In this document: piece by piece, positions 28,795 to 38,058 of the stretch
Position numbering within the stretch: the first letter of the stretch is position 1
Layout: every line of letters begins with the position of its first letter
Assembly (NCBI GenBank): GCA_017305925.1
Contig: JAFKJW010000098.1
Span: 1-44,980 of the forward strand
DNA: 44,980 nt
Direction of reading: 5' to 3'
Origin: Hyphomicrobiales bacterium
GTDB taxonomy: Bacteria > Pseudomonadota > Alphaproteobacteria > Rhizobiales > Rhizobiaceae
The notes under the pieces: model-generated
The model's input: only the letters and a program-made list of their open reading frames with translations
Told to the model about the DNA's origin: nothing
The model's database searches: none
Program-made: the position numbers and the translations under genes

Positions 28795-29903
28795 GCCTTG
28801 GCGCCCCTGCGGCCCGAGCCCACCACGGGTGTGGAGGCGGAATCCAGCGGCCAGCGCGAGCGCGGCGCAAAGCGCATGGCATCCTCTTGGCCGTCAAGAC
28901 CGGCGCGCAGCCGCTCGATGCCCGCCCATGCGATCATCGCCGCATTGTCGGTGCAGAGCGGCAGAGGCGGCGCGACGAGCCTGAAGCCGTTGGCGCCCGC
29001 CAGGCTTTCCAGCGCCTGCCGGATCGCGCGGTTGGCGGCGACGCCGCCCGCCACGACGAGCGCGGGATCGGTGATGTCCGGGAACGCCTCGCGGAAACGT
29101 CGCAGCGCCAGCGCCGTGCGGTCCGTCAACGTGTCGGCGACCGCTTCCTGGAACGCCGCCGAAATATCCGCCACGTCCTGCTCCGTCAGCGGCGCGATGG
29201 ACGTCGCCGCCTGCCGCACCGCCGTCTTGAGGCCGGAAAAGGAGAAATCCGGGCGCGCTTCGCCCTTCAGCGGCCGGGGGAAGCGGAAGCGGGACGGGTC
29301 TCCCGAAAGCGCGGCCTTCTCGACATTCGGGCCGCCCGGATGCGGCAGGCCGAGAAGCTTGGCCGTCTTGTCGAAGGCCTCGCCAAGCGCGTCGTCGATC
29401 GTGGTGCCCCAGCGCTGGTGGTCGCCGACGCCGCGGACCAGAACGATCTGCGTATGCCCGCCGGACATCAGGAGGAGCAGGTACGGGAAGGAAATCCCGT
29501 CCGTCAGGCGCGCCGTCAGCGCGTGGCCTTCGAGATGGTTGATCGCCAGGAGCGGCTTGGCCGAGGCGGCGGCCAGCGCCTTGCCCGTCATCAGGCCGAC
29601 GATCAGCCCGCCGACCAGCCCCGGCCCGGCGGTCGCGGCGATCGCGTCGAGATCGGAAAGTTCCGTCCCCGCGTCGGCAAGTGCCGCCGCGACGATGCCG
29701 TCCAGCGCCTCCACATGCGCGCGCGCGGCGATCTCCGGCACCACGCCGCCGAAGGCCGCGTGTTCCGCGACCTGGCTCAGCACAATATTGGAGAGAATGC
29801 GCGCGCGGCCGTCGCCGCCGAGCGCCACGACGCTCGCGGCCGTCTCGTCGCAACTCGTCTCGATGCCGAGGACCCTGATCTCGCGGTGCGTCTCTTGGCT
29901 CAT
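28791..29903 (-). CDS. tsaD: tRNA N6-adenosine threonylcarbamoyltransferase TsaD
   Basis: 370 residues from the ATG at 29903; the frame stays open further upstream but homology begins at [17 protein letters not shown]. It completes threonylcarbamoyl-adenosine at position 37 of ANN-decoding tRNAs. The metal-binding HLEGH motif is in [13 protein letters not shown]; other marks are [24 protein letters not shown] and the late [13 protein letters not shown]. First gene of a leftward operon with gpsA; the divergent partner is hemC, with a 96-base spacer between starts. Confidence 0.98.
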   Translation of the reverse strand: MSQETHREIRVLGIETSCDETAASVVALGGDGRARILSNIVLSQVAEHAAFGGVVPEIAARAHVEALDGIVAAALADAGTELSDLDAIAATAGPGLVGGLIVGLMTGKALAAASAKPLLAINHLEGHALTARLTDGISFPYLLLLMSGGHTQIVLVRGVGDHQRWGTTIDDALGEAFDKTAKLLGLPHPGGPNVEKAALSGDPSRFRFPRPLKGEARPDFSFSGLKTAVRQAATSIAPLTEQDVADISAAFQEAVADTLTDRTALALRRFREAFPDITDPALVVAGGVAANRAIRQALESLAGANGFRLVAPPLPLCTDNAAMIAWAGIERLRAGLDGQEDAMRFAPRSRWPLDSASTPVVGSGRRGAKA

Positions 29904-29999
29904 TGCCGACTGGCGAAGTCCGATGTTAGGAGGGCCGGGAAACCTCGCCCGGCACCGGCGCCGGGTTAGCATGGACCGGGATGGATGCAAACCTTCGGC

Positions 30000-30852
30000 A
30001 TGGCGACACTGAAGATCGGAACGCGCGGCAGCGCGCTGGCGCTCGCGCAGGCGCACGAGACGCGCGCCCGCCTGATGGCCGCCCACGGCCTCCCCGAAGA
30101 GGCGTTCGCGATCGTGGCGATCGCGCGAGGAGGCGCTGCTGGACGGGCGCATCGACCTCGCCGTGCACTCCTCGAAGGACATGCCGACGCTGCTGCCGCA
30201 GGGGCTGGAACTGTCCGCCTTCCTGCCGCGCGAGGACGCCCGCGACGCCTTCATCGGCCGCGACGCGGCGACAATCGCCGACCTGCCGCAGGGCGCGACG
30301 GTCGGCTCCTCGTCGCTGCGGCGGCAGGCGCTGATCCGGCGCACGCGGCCCGACCTCGATGTCGTCCTCTACCGCGGCAATGTCGAGACGCGCCTGCGCA
30401 AGCTGGAAGAGGGCGTCGCCGCCGGGACAATCCTGGCACTGGCGGGCCTGAAGCGGCTCGGTCTCGCCCATGTCGCCACGCATGTGATGGACCTCGACGC
30501 CTTTCCCCCGGCGCCCGGCCAGGGCGCCATCTGCGTCGAGACGCGGACCGGCGACGAAAGGACGAAGGCGATGCTGGCCGCCATCGGCGACGCGCCGACA
30601 GCCGCCGCACTTGCCTGCGAGCGCGCCTTCCTGGCCGCGCTGGACGGCTCGTGCCGCACGCCGATCGCGGGCTATGCGACGGTTTCCGGAGGCGAGCTGC
30701 GCTTCAGGGGCATGATCCTGACCCCGGACGGAAGCCGGGCGCACGAGATTTCCGGGCACGGAGCCGTTTCCGACGCCGCGGCCATCGGGCGCGAGGCCGG
30801 CGAGGCGGTGCGGGCCGAGGCGGGGCCGTCCTTCCTCGCAAGCTGGTCCTGA
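30000..30852 (+). pseudogene. hemC: Porphobilinogen deaminase, disrupted by an internal frameshifting deletion
   Basis: Hydroxymethylbilane synthase of heme synthesis, here in two frames. From the ATG at 30000 the protein reads normally for about 41 residues ([20 protein letters not shown] through EEAFAIVAI). At 30123-30126 the coding sense jumps to the +1 frame, where [19 protein letters not shown] continues to the normal end at 30852. The stretch STSGD..QDRPLSEVGGKGLFTKEI expected between, about 25 residues, is absent; four bases (GCGC) remain in its place, so about 71 nt are missing. The lost block contains conserved Lys and Arg substrate contacts. The catalytic Asp in HSSKD and the cofactor Cys in DGSCRTP remain. 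HemC is essential in most bacteria, so this may be an assembly error or there may be another copy. Confidence 0.85.
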
Positions 30853-31598
30853 TGCGCCGCATCCTGGTCGTCAGGCCGGAGCCGGGTGCCTCCGCGACGG
30901 CGCGGCGTCTGGCAGATGCCGGCTTCGAGCCGGTCCTGCTGCCGATGACCCGGATCGCGGCGCTGGAGCAGACCGTGCCGGACGCAAAGACCTTCGATGC
31001 CGTCGCCGCGACGAGCGCCAACGCGTTCCGTCATGCCTCCGCGGAGCTCGCTGCCGCGATCGCCGGGCTGAGATGCTTTGCCGTGGGAGCGGAGACGGCG
31101 CGTTCCGCGCGCCGTTCGGGGATGAAGCGCGTCGAAGAGGGTGGCGGCGATGCCGCTGCGCTCGCTGCGCTGATCGGGCGGGACCGAGCCTCTCCGGGCC
31201 GGGTGCTCTACATTTGCGGGCGCGTGCGGCGCCCGGATTTCGAGGAAGCGCTGGCGCGGGCCGGCATCGCTGTCATTGCCGCCGAGACCTACGACACGCT
31301 CCCGGTGGCGTATGATGCGGCGGCGGTCGAGGCACGCCTCGGGCGAAGCGGCGTCGATGCGATCCTCGTCCATTCGGCGGTGGCGGCGGATGCACTTTTC
31401 GCGCTGCTCGATGCGCAGCGCGCGCTGTTCGGGAGCCCGCACCTTGTCGCTATTTCGCCACGTGTCGCGCGGACACTTGCGCCGGCGGGACTCGAAACAG
31501 CGGTGGCCGCGGAACCCGACGACGCGTCGATGCTTTCCTGTCTGCGCGGCATAATGACGGCGGCGGCTCCGACAGGGTGCCCTTTTCCTGCGCCGTGA
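30852..31598 (+). CDS. hemD: Uroporphyrinogen-III synthase
   Basis: 248 residues from the ATG at 30852, which shares bases with the hemC stop (TGATG). It closes and inverts ring D of hydroxymethylbilane. The family is weakly conserved, but ILVVRPEPGASATARRL at the start, FDAVAATSANAF, FAVGAETARSAR, VLYICGRVRRPDFEEAL and ILVHSAVAADALF fit well, and the order hemC-hemD-mic60-hemY supports it. The frame of hemD is the same as that of the hemC start codon and is open back to 29985, a result of the hemC deletion. Confidence 0.92.
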   Translation: MRRILVVRPEPGASATARRLADAGFEPVLLPMTRIAALEQTVPDAKTFDAVAATSANAFRHASAELAAAIAGLRCFAVGAETARSARRSGMKRVEEGGGDAAALAALIGRDRASPGRVLYICGRVRRPDFEEALARAGIAVIAAETYDTLPVAYDAAAVEARLGRSGVDAILVHSAVAADALFALLDAQRALFGSPHLVAISPRVARTLAPAGLETAVAAEPDDASMLSCLRGIMTAAAPTGCPFPAP

Positions 31599-31661
31599 GT
31601 ATGGTAGGAGCAGTGCCGTGCCGGGCCGGCATCGCGTGCTGCCGGGATCGTGGAGAAACGC

Positions 31662-33029
31662 ATGGTGAAGACGCCCAATGTTCGGCATTCCAAGCCCCGC
31701 CGGACACCTGTGACGATAGAGCTGGAGGCGTCGCGCCTCGCCGATTCCGCGGCGGATTTGAAAGCCGGCGAGGATACCAATCCGGAGAAGAAGGCGGAAC
31801 CGCAAAAGGAGTCGCCGCCGAAGCAGCCGTCATCCGCGCAATCGTCATCGGGCGGCGCTTCCGCGCAAGGCTCCGCGACAAGCGATCCGAAGCCTGCCGC
31901 TTCGGCGGGCGCGTCGTCGTCCGCCGGCGGAGGCTTCGGCTTCGGTCGTGACGCGGGAAACACCTCGCGTTCCTCCCCGCCGCCCGCGCAGCCGCGCCGC
32001 GGCGGCACGTCGGCGCTCGCGGCCGGCATCATCGGCGCGGTCGTGGCGCTCGCGGGTGCCGGCGCGCTGCAATATGCGGGCGTTCTTCCCGGCCTGTCTG
32101 CCGGAACCGCGGACGATGCCGGGCTGCAATCGCTGAGCCAACAGGTCGCCGACCTCCAGGCAAAGGTCGAAAGCCAGCCCGCGGCCACGGCCGATCCCGG
32201 CGTGGCGCAGTCCGTCGCCGACCTCGGCGCGCGTCTCGACAAGCTTTCCGGCGATCTCGACAGCCTCCGCGAGGCGGCGCAGGCCGATGGCCAGGGCGAC
32301 GGTGCCGCGCTCGCCGCCCTCCAGGATCGGATCGCCGTCGTGGAAGGCAAGGTCGGCCAGACGGACGCGAATGCCGACCTCGCTCCCCTGAAGGAGGCGG
32401 TCGCGGCGCTGGAGACGGCCGTCAAGTCCGCGACCGACAGCGCCGGAGCGGCCGACCAGAAGATCGCGGCGCTGGAACAGTCGGTCGCCGCGCTGACGGC
32501 CAAGGTCGAGGCGCAGGCGAGCCAGCCGAAGATCGCGCTGTCGATCGCGGCATCGGCACTGAAGGCGGCCATCGAGCGGGGCCAGTCCTTCGCGTCCGAG
32601 CTCGACACGCTGGCGGCGATCAGTCCCGGCCTTCCGCAGATCGAGGCGTTGCGGGCCCATGCGGCGGCCGGCGTCGCCACGCAGGAGGGTCTCGTGGCGG
32701 AAATGGGAGCGGCAGCCGATGCGATGATCGCCGCCGCAAAACCCGTCGACCCCGATGCCGGATATTTCGACCAGCTTCTGGAGAGCGCGTCGTCGCTGGT
32801 CTCGGTCCGCCCCGTGGGCGCCGTGGCAGGTGCCGGCGTTCCGGAAACGGTGGCGCGCATGGAGGCGGCGGTGAAAGCCGGCGACCTCGCCAAGGCGCTG
32901 GCCGAATATGACAGCCTGCCCGAACCGGCCAAGCAGGCCGGCGCGGACTACGCGGCCCGGGTGAAGGCCCGCCTCGAGGTCGGGAAGCTGGCCGACGAGG
33001 CGATCGCCGAAGCCATGAAATCCGTCTGA
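31662..33029 (+). CDS. Mitofilin-family inner-membrane protein (alphaproteobacterial Mic60)
   Basis: 455 residues from the ATG at 31662 with GGAGAAACGC before it. Residues 1-110 are disordered and rich in Ala, Ser, Pro and charged residues; one membrane segment lies at about 117-139 (SALAAGIIGAVVALAGAGAL); a long coiled coil with Leu/Ala heptads follows to about 330; the C-terminal mitofilin domain shows YFDQLLESASSLVSVRPVG and the Ala-rich end. Alphaproteobacterial Mic60 homologues, which shape intracytoplasmic or envelope membranes, are known to be encoded next to hemY in heme operons, as here. Crista-like function in this organism is inference. Confidence 0.85.
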   Translation: MVKTPNVRHSKPRRTPVTIELEASRLADSAADLKAGEDTNPEKKAEPQKESPPKQPSSAQSSSGGASAQGSATSDPKPAASAGASSSAGGGFGFGRDAGNTSRSSPPPAQPRRGGTSALAAGIIGAVVALAGAGALQYAGVLPGLSAGTADDAGLQSLSQQVADLQAKVESQPAATADPGVAQSVADLGARLDKLSGDLDSLREAAQADGQGDGAALAALQDRIAVVEGKVGQTDANADLAPLKEAVAALETAVKSATDSAGAADQKIAALEQSVAALTAKVEAQASQPKIALSIAASALKAAIERGQSFASELDTLAAISPGLPQIEALRAHAAAGVATQEGLVAEMGAAADAMIAAAKPVDPDAGYFDQLLESASSLVSVRPVGAVAGAGVPETVARMEAAVKAGDLAKALAEYDSLPEPAKQAGADYAARVKARLEVGKLADEAIAEAMKSV

Positions 33030-33037
33030 GGCGCGCC

Positions 33038-34654
33038 ATGGTCCGCATCCTCTTCTTCCTGCTTGTCGTCTTCGCGCTGGGGCTCGGCTTCGCCTGGCTG
33101 GCGGATCGCCCCGGCGAGATGGTCGTGACCTTCGACGGCTACCAGTACCAGGTGAGCCTGATGGTGGCAGCCGTCGCCGTCGTGGCCATCGTCGCGGCCG
33201 TCATGATCCTCTGGTGGCTGGTCAGGACGCTTTGGAACAGCCCCTATCTCGTCTCGCGCTATTTCCGTGTGCGCCGGCGCGACCGTGGCTACCAGGCGCT
33301 GTCGACCGGCATCATCGCCGCGGGCGCGGGCTACGCGGTGCGCGCCCGTGCGCTCAACAAGCAGGCCGCCAAGCTGATCAGCGCCGACCAGGAGCCGCTC
33401 ATCCACCTGCTCGACGCACAGGCTTCCATTCTCGAAGGCGACCACGACGCGGCCCGCCGGAAATTCGAGGCCATGCTGGACGATCCGGAGATGCGGCTGC
33501 TGGGACTGCACGGCCTCTATCTCGAAGCCGAGCGGCTGGGCGAGCGCGAGGTCTCCCGGCACTATGCGGCCCGCGCCGCGGAGCTTGCCCCGCAGCTCGG
33601 CTGGGCGGCGGATGCGACGCTGGACGACAGGGCCGCGCGCGGCGACTGGGACGGCGCGCTGAAGCTGGTGGACGCCCAGAAGACCTCCAAACAGCTCGGC
33701 AAGGAGGCGGCGGACCGCCGCCGCGCCGTCCTGCTCACCGGGAAGGCGATGGCGCTGGCCGAGACGGACCGTGCCGCGTCGCGGGCGGCGGCGCTCGAGG
33801 CAAACCGCCTCCAGCCGCATTTCGTGCCTGCCGCACTTGCCGCCGCCAGGGCCTGCTTCCGGCAGGACGACGTCCGCAAGGGCGCCAAAATCCTGGAGAC
33901 GGCCTGGCGCGCCGAGCCGCATCCGGAGATCGCCGACCTCTATATCCATGCCCGCCCCGGCGATGCCATTGGCGACCGGCTGCACCGGGCGAAGAAGCTC
34001 CAGGCGCTGCGGCAGAACAACGCCGAATCGGCGCTGGCGGTGGCGCGCGCCGCGCTCGATGCCCATGACTTCCGGCTGGCGCGGGCCGAAGCGGAAAGCG
34101 CTGCCCGCATCCAGCCGCAGGAACGCGCCTATCTGCTGCTCGCCGATATCGAGGAGGCCGAGACCGGCGATCAGGGCCGCATCCGTCACTGGCTCGCCAG
34201 AGCGGTGCGCGCGCCGCGCGATCCGGCATGGGTCGCGGACGGCCATGTGTCGGACAGCTGGGCGCCGTTCTCGCCCGTGACGGGCCGGCTCGACGCCTTC
34301 GAATGGAAGGTGCCGGTCGAGCGTGTCGGCCAGCTCATCGAGCAGGAGGACGAACCCTTGCCCGCCCTGACGTCCGGCGCGGAAAAGACGGCGTCCGACA
34401 CGCCGGCTCATGTCGTGGTGCCGGCCGAGCCGCCTGCCGATGTCCCGGCCGGCAAGCCCGAAGCGGCCGCCGCGCCAGTGGTGGAAAGCGTGGCGCCGGA
34501 GACGGAAAAGCCCGTCCTTCGCCCCGTGCCGGACGCGGCGGACGCCACGGCCGCGCCGGTCGCCGCGTTCGATGCCGCGCACCCGCCGGACGATCCGGGC
34601 GTCGATCCCTCGGAGGCGAACGACAACCAGCCCCGCAAGTTCAGGCTTTTTTGA
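33038..34654 (+). CDS. hemY: Heme biosynthesis protein HemY (TPR)
   Basis: 538 residues. Two N-terminal membrane segments (ILFFLLVVFALGLGFAWL and MVAAVAVVAIVAAVMILWWL) precede the HemY N domain with SPYLVSRYFRVRRRDRGYQA and the TPR repeats, which run to about residue 430. The tail of about 110 residues is Pro/Ala/Glu-rich and likely disordered. This is the alphaproteobacterial/enterobacterial HemY with TPR repeats, not the Gram-positive coproporphyrinogen oxidase of the same name; its exact job in tetrapyrrole synthesis is unsettled. It starts eight bases after the mic60 stop. Confidence 0.93.
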   Translation: MVRILFFLLVVFALGLGFAWLADRPGEMVVTFDGYQYQVSLMVAAVAVVAIVAAVMILWWLVRTLWNSPYLVSRYFRVRRRDRGYQALSTGIIAAGAGYAVRARALNKQAAKLISADQEPLIHLLDAQASILEGDHDAARRKFEAMLDDPEMRLLGLHGLYLEAERLGEREVSRHYAARAAELAPQLGWAADATLDDRAARGDWDGALKLVDAQKTSKQLGKEAADRRRAVLLTGKAMALAETDRAASRAAALEANRLQPHFVPAALAAARACFRQDDVRKGAKILETAWRAEPHPEIADLYIHARPGDAIGDRLHRAKKLQALRQNNAESALAVARAALDAHDFRLARAEAESAARIQPQERAYLLLADIEEAETGDQGRIRHWLARAVRAPRDPAWVADGHVSDSWAPFSPVTGRLDAFEWKVPVERVGQLIEQEDEPLPALTSGAEKTASDTPAHVVVPAEPPADVPAGKPEAAAAPVVESVAPETEKPVLRPVPDAADATAAPVAAFDAAHPPDDPGVDPSEANDNQPRKFRLF

Positions 34655-34753
34655 TCGCACCGTTGCCAGGAAACAATCGCCTTGCCGGTCCATTGCCGCT
34701 ATCGGTTCCGAATAGGATCCGGGCGGCCGGCAAGGGCGGACAAGGGCGACGGC

Positions 34754-35221
34754 ATGTTTGAGCGGCTTCTGGGCTTTCTGCGCGATCTTCCGAAGCCCGA
34801 TCGCGACGGCGGCAGGGACGATCCGCGCATCGCCGCGGCGGCGCTGCTCTTCCACGTCATGGACGCGGACGGCCTGCGGCAGGACGTCGAGCGCGAGCGT
34901 ATCAAGACGCTGATGGCCGAAGCCTACGGGCTGAAGGGATCGCGGCTGGAGGAGCTGCTGCGCGCCGGTGAGCGGGCGGACGGCGAGGCGATCGATCTCT
35001 ACGCCTTCACGAGCGTGCTGAAGCGCCATCTCGACGAGGAGGCGCGCATCGATTTCGTGCGCCTGATGTGGGAGGTCTGCTATGCCGACGGGGAGCTGCA
35101 CGAACTGGAGGACAACACGCTGTGGCGGGTGGCCGAACTGATGGGCGTCAGCACCCGGGACCGCGTGGCCATGCGGCAGGTCGCGCAAGCGCACGCGCTG
35201 GGGCCGAAGAAGCCGCACTGA
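34754..35221 (+). CDS. TerB-like (tellurite resistance B domain) protein
   Basis: 155 residues from the ATG at 34754. The single helical TerB domain shows RIAAAALLFHVMDADG, YAFTSVLKRHLDEEARI, WEVCYADGELHELEDNTL with acidic metal-binding residues, and VAELMGVSTRDRVAMR at the end. Solo TerB proteins of this type are common in rhizobia; tellurite resistance itself is not implied. The glutamine amidotransferase gene starts 15 bases after the stop. Confidence 0.88.
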   Translation: MFERLLGFLRDLPKPDRDGGRDDPRIAAAALLFHVMDADGLRQDVERERIKTLMAEAYGLKGSRLEELLRAGERADGEAIDLYAFTSVLKRHLDEEARIDFVRLMWEVCYADGELHELEDNTLWRVAELMGVSTRDRVAMRQVAQAHALGPKKPH

Positions 35222-35235
35222 TCGACCAGGCATTC

Positions 35236-35946
35236 ATGCAATCCGCCCGCCGGCCCAGCATACTGGTCGTCCTGCACCAGGAAAACTCGTCTCCCGGGCG
35301 TGTCGGCCAGGTTCTGCGGGAAAGCGGCTTCGATCTCGACATCCGCCGCCCGCCGCTCGGCGATCCGCTGCCCGCGACGCTGGAGGAACACGCGGGCGCA
35401 GTGGTTTTCGGCGGCCCTATGAGCGCCAACGATCCCGACGAGTTCATCCGGCGGGAGACCGACTGGCTGGCCGTGCCGCTGAAGGAGGACAGGCCGTTCC
35501 TCGGCATCTGTCTCGGCGCTCAGATGCTGGTCAATCATCTGGGCGGGCGCGTCGAGGGGCACGGCAAGGGCCTGGTGGAGATCGGCTGGTACGGGCTCAA
35601 CGCCACCGAAGCCGGCGCGGAGCTGCTGCGCTGGCCCGAAATGGTCTACCAGTTCCATCGCGAGGGCTTTTCGCTGCCGTCGGGCGCGACGCTGCTGGCC
35701 ACCGCCGACACCTATCCGAACCAGGCCTTCCGCTACGGCGCGAATGCCTGGGGCATCCAGTTCCATGCGGAGCTGACGCGCGTGATGATGCAGCGCTGGG
35801 TCGTGCACGGCGCGCACCGCTTCGAGCTGCCCGGCGCGCAGCAGGGCCGCGACCATCTCGGCGGCCGGTTGATCTGGGACATCCACCTGAAGCGCTGGCT
35901 GGTCGAGTTTCTCGGTCTCGTCTTCGGCCGGCCCGCCGGGCGCTGA
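35236..35946 (+). CDS. Class I glutamine amidotransferase-like protein
   Basis: 236 residues from the ATG at 35236. The GMP synthase-type amidotransferase fold is shown by ILVVLHQENSSPGRVGQVL, AVVFGGPMSANDP, the nucleophile Cys92 in FLGICLGAQMLV and the His177/Glu179 pair in WGIQFHAELT. Stand-alone members are often annotated as glutamine amidotransferase of unknown acceptor; some act in gamma-glutamyl-polyamine breakdown. It is convergent with the ModE-type gene, nine bases between stops. Confidence 0.9.
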   Translation: MQSARRPSILVVLHQENSSPGRVGQVLRESGFDLDIRRPPLGDPLPATLEEHAGAVVFGGPMSANDPDEFIRRETDWLAVPLKEDRPFLGICLGAQMLVNHLGGRVEGHGKGLVEIGWYGLNATEAGAELLRWPEMVYQFHREGFSLPSGATLLATADTYPNQAFRYGANAWGIQFHAELTRVMMQRWVVHGAHRFELPGAQQGRDHLGGRLIWDIHLKRWLVEFLGLVFGRPAGR

Positions 35947-35955
35947 GCCGCCTTT

Positions 35956-36297
35956 CTACCGGGCCGCGGTCTCCTGCTGAAGCGCGGCCAGATGCGGCTC
36001 GGCCGCCACCAGCGCCGCCCGCTCGATGGCGCGGAAGCGGGCGACGACGGAAAGCCCGGCAGGGGTCAGGGAAGCACCGCCGCCGTGCCGGCCGCCGGTC
36101 TTCGCCGCGACGAGCGGCTGCTCGAAGATGCCGTTCATCTCCTCCACGAGATCCCATGCCCGCTTGTAGGACATGTCCATGGCGCGCGCGGCCGCCGAGA
36201 TCGAGCCGAAGGCGGCGATCTGCTCCAACAGGTCGACCTTGCCGGGACCGATGCGTCCGGCGGGATCGAGATTGATCCTGAGGCTGAGCGATGGCAT
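35956..36297 (-). CDS. ModE-type winged-helix DNA-binding protein without effector domain
   Basis: 113 residues from the ATG at 36297 (GGGAGAAG upstream). It is the N-terminal LysR-like HTH of ModE: KVDLLEQIAAFGSISAAARA, then MSYKRAWDLVEEMN, and the wing TKTGG-like region seen here as AAKTGGRHGGGASLTPAG. The molybdate-binding Mop domains of full ModE are absent. Such short forms are common in alphaproteobacteria and regulate molybdenum-linked genes in some species. It is divergent from the DUF2934 gene; the 186-base spacer shows no clear operator. Confidence 0.88.
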   Translation of the reverse strand: MPSLSLRINLDPAGRIGPGKVDLLEQIAAFGSISAAARAMDMSYKRAWDLVEEMNGIFEQPLVAAKTGGRHGGGASLTPAGLSVVARFRAIERAALVAAEPHLAALQQETAAR

Positions 36298-36483
36298 CGC
36301 TTCTCCCGCATACCGTTCCCCCAGGACCCTGAACGCAGTTCGGCGGGAAGGCAAGGCCCCGGGCCGCACACGAGGGATTCCGCGGATTTTGGCCTTGAGC
36401 CGGATGCCAATCAAGTCCACACTGCGGCATCCGGAACTGCCCGAACGTTGCGTACAGCTTCCATCCGCCTTCAGGAGGTCGAC

Positions 36484-36762
36484 ATGTCCGACAAGGAGCA
36501 CAAGATCCGCGCCCGCGCCTACGAACTGTGGGAGCGTGAGGGCAGGGGCCACGGCAGCCACGACCGTCACTGGTCGGAGGCGACGCGGCAGGTCGAGGCG
36601 GAGGAAGCGGCTTCGGCCCGGCCGGCCGCTGTCAAGAGCGCCGTCGGGAAGCCCGCGTCGGCGAAAGCAGCGGCGCCTGCCGATGCAGCAAAGCCGGCGG
36701 CTGCGAAGCCGAGGAAAGCAAGGGCGCCGAAGGCTGCGGCCGAGGGCAAGGCGAAAGCCTGA
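36484..36762 (+). CDS. DUF2934 protein with histone-H1-like tail
   Basis: 92 residues from the ATG at 36484, preceded by a strong AGGAGGT site. Residues 1-40 form the DUF2934 module: KIRARAYELWEREGRGHG and HDRHWSEATRQVEAE. Residues 50-92 are almost only Ala, Lys, Pro and Arg (KPASAKAAAPADAAK, KPRKARAPKAAAEGKAKA), resembling histone H1 tails and likely DNA-binding or disordered. Function unknown. The spacer to yebC (36763-36919) has GC-rich inverted stretches but no gene. Confidence 0.85.
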   Translation: MSDKEHKIRARAYELWEREGRGHGSHDRHWSEATRQVEAEEAASARPAAVKSAVGKPASAKAAAPADAAKPAAAKPRKARAPKAAAEGKAKA

Positions 36763-36919
36763 ACGGCGCTTTGAAAATCATGTGAACGCCGTGCGCCCGG
36801 CGCGGCCGTTCCGACGTCTGGCGGCCGGGCGGCCTTGCCTGCTTGCTTCTGGACGTTTTGCGGCAACCTGTCTATAAGGCGCGCCATTCCGCACAATCAG
36901 CGTTTCCGACAGGGGCTCC

Positions 36920-37669
36920 ATGGCCGGCCATTCTCAGTTCAAGAACATCATGCACCGCAAGGGGCGGCAGGACGCGATGAAGTCCAAGCTGTTCTCCAAG
37001 CTCGCGCGAGAGATCACGGTGGCCGCCAAGGTCGGCATGCCGGATCCGGCGATGAATCCGCGCCTGCGCCTGGCCATCCAGAACGCCAAGGCAGAATCGA
37101 TGCCGAAGGACAACATCCAGCGCGCCATCAACAAGGCAGCCGGCGGCGACTCCGAGAATTACGAAGAGGTCCGCTACGAAGGCTACGGGCCGGGCGGCGT
37201 CGCGCTCATCGTCGAGGCGCTGACCGACAACCGCAACCGCTCCGCCTCCAATGTCCGCGCCGCCTTCACCAAGGCGGGCGGTGCGCTCGGCGAAACCGGC
37301 TCGGTCGCCTTCATGTGGAACCGCGCCGGCGAAATCTATTATCCGGCGTCCGTTGGCAGCGACGACAAGGTGGTGGAGGCGGCAATCGAGGCCGGTGCCG
37401 ACGACGTGCAGTCGGACGAGGACGGCCACACGATCATCTGCGCCTTCGAAAGCGTCGGCGACGTGTCCAAGGCGCTCGAGGCCGCGCTCGGAGAGGCCGA
37501 AAGCGTCAAGGTGATCTGGCAGCCGCAGAACACGGTGCCGGTCGACGAGGAGCGCGCCCAATCGCTGATGAAGCTGGTCGCCACGCTCGAGGACGACGAC
37601 GACGTGCAGAGCGTCTACGCCAATTTCGAGGTGGACGAAGCGACCCTCGCCAAGCTCAGCGCGGCATGA
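36920..37669 (+). CDS. yebC: YebC/PmpR-family regulator
   Basis: 249 residues. The start [20 protein letters not shown], the block EYGPGGVA-like [19 protein letters not shown] and [20 protein letters not shown] are diagnostic. YebC proteins bind DNA as regulators and have also been tied to relief of ribosome stalling. A TGAG overlap with the next gene (ATGA) indicates coupling. The ruv genes, a common neighbour of yebC, do not follow in this window. Confidence 0.97.
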   Translation: MAGHSQFKNIMHRKGRQDAMKSKLFSKLAREITVAAKVGMPDPAMNPRLRLAIQNAKAESMPKDNIQRAINKAAGGDSENYEEVRYEGYGPGGVALIVEALTDNRNRSASNVRAAFTKAGGALGETGSVAFMWNRAGEIYYPASVGSDDKVVEAAIEAGADDVQSDEDGHTIICAFESVGDVSKALEAALGEAESVKVIWQPQNTVPVDEERAQSLMKLVATLEDDDDVQSVYANFEVDEATLAKLSAA

Positions 37670-37962
37670 GCGGACGGTTGCCGCCGCAGATCCGCATCAC
37701 CTACTGCACGCAGTGCCAATGGCTGCTGCGGGCCGGCTGGATGGCGCAGGAGCTGCTGTCCACATTCGGAACCGAGCTGGGAGAGGTGACGCTCGTTCCG
37801 GGAACCGGTGGGATATTCACGATCGCCTGCGACGACGCCCTGATCTGGGACCGGAAGCGGGATGGCGGCTTCCCGGATGCGGCGCGGCTGAAGCAGCTCG
37901 TTCGCGACGTCGCCTTCCCCGACCGCGATCTCGGCCATTCGGATCGGAAGCAGCCGGCCTGA
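37666..37962 (+). CDS. SelT/SelW/SelH (Rdx) family selenoprotein-like protein
   Basis: 98 residues from the ATG at 37666 that overlaps the yebC stop. The redox motif is YCTQCQW (Cys-x-x-Cys) near the N-terminus, in the usual position for the thioredoxin-like Rdx family, followed by [15 protein letters not shown] and a [12 protein letters not shown] segment that is standard in the family. Cys replaces selenocysteine. The partner and reaction are unknown. Confidence 0.92.
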   Translation: MSGRLPPQIRITYCTQCQWLLRAGWMAQELLSTFGTELGEVTLVPGTGGIFTIACDDALIWDRKRDGGFPDAARLKQLVRDVAFPDRDLGHSDRKQPA

Positions 37963-38058
37963 GTCCGCCGTGGAGGCGTTCTTCGCCGGTGGCCACCATA
38001 GCGTCTGTCTTCACGTCGGCTTTGCCGAAAGCCGGCGTCCGCTTTCCGGCGCTATGCT

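Noticed and set aside
29985-31598. Single 537-residue gene covering hemC and hemD
   Set aside because: Only the first ~41 residues match HemC and the last ~248 match HemD; the middle is hemC read in the wrong frame, so it is an artefact of the deletion and not a designed fusion.
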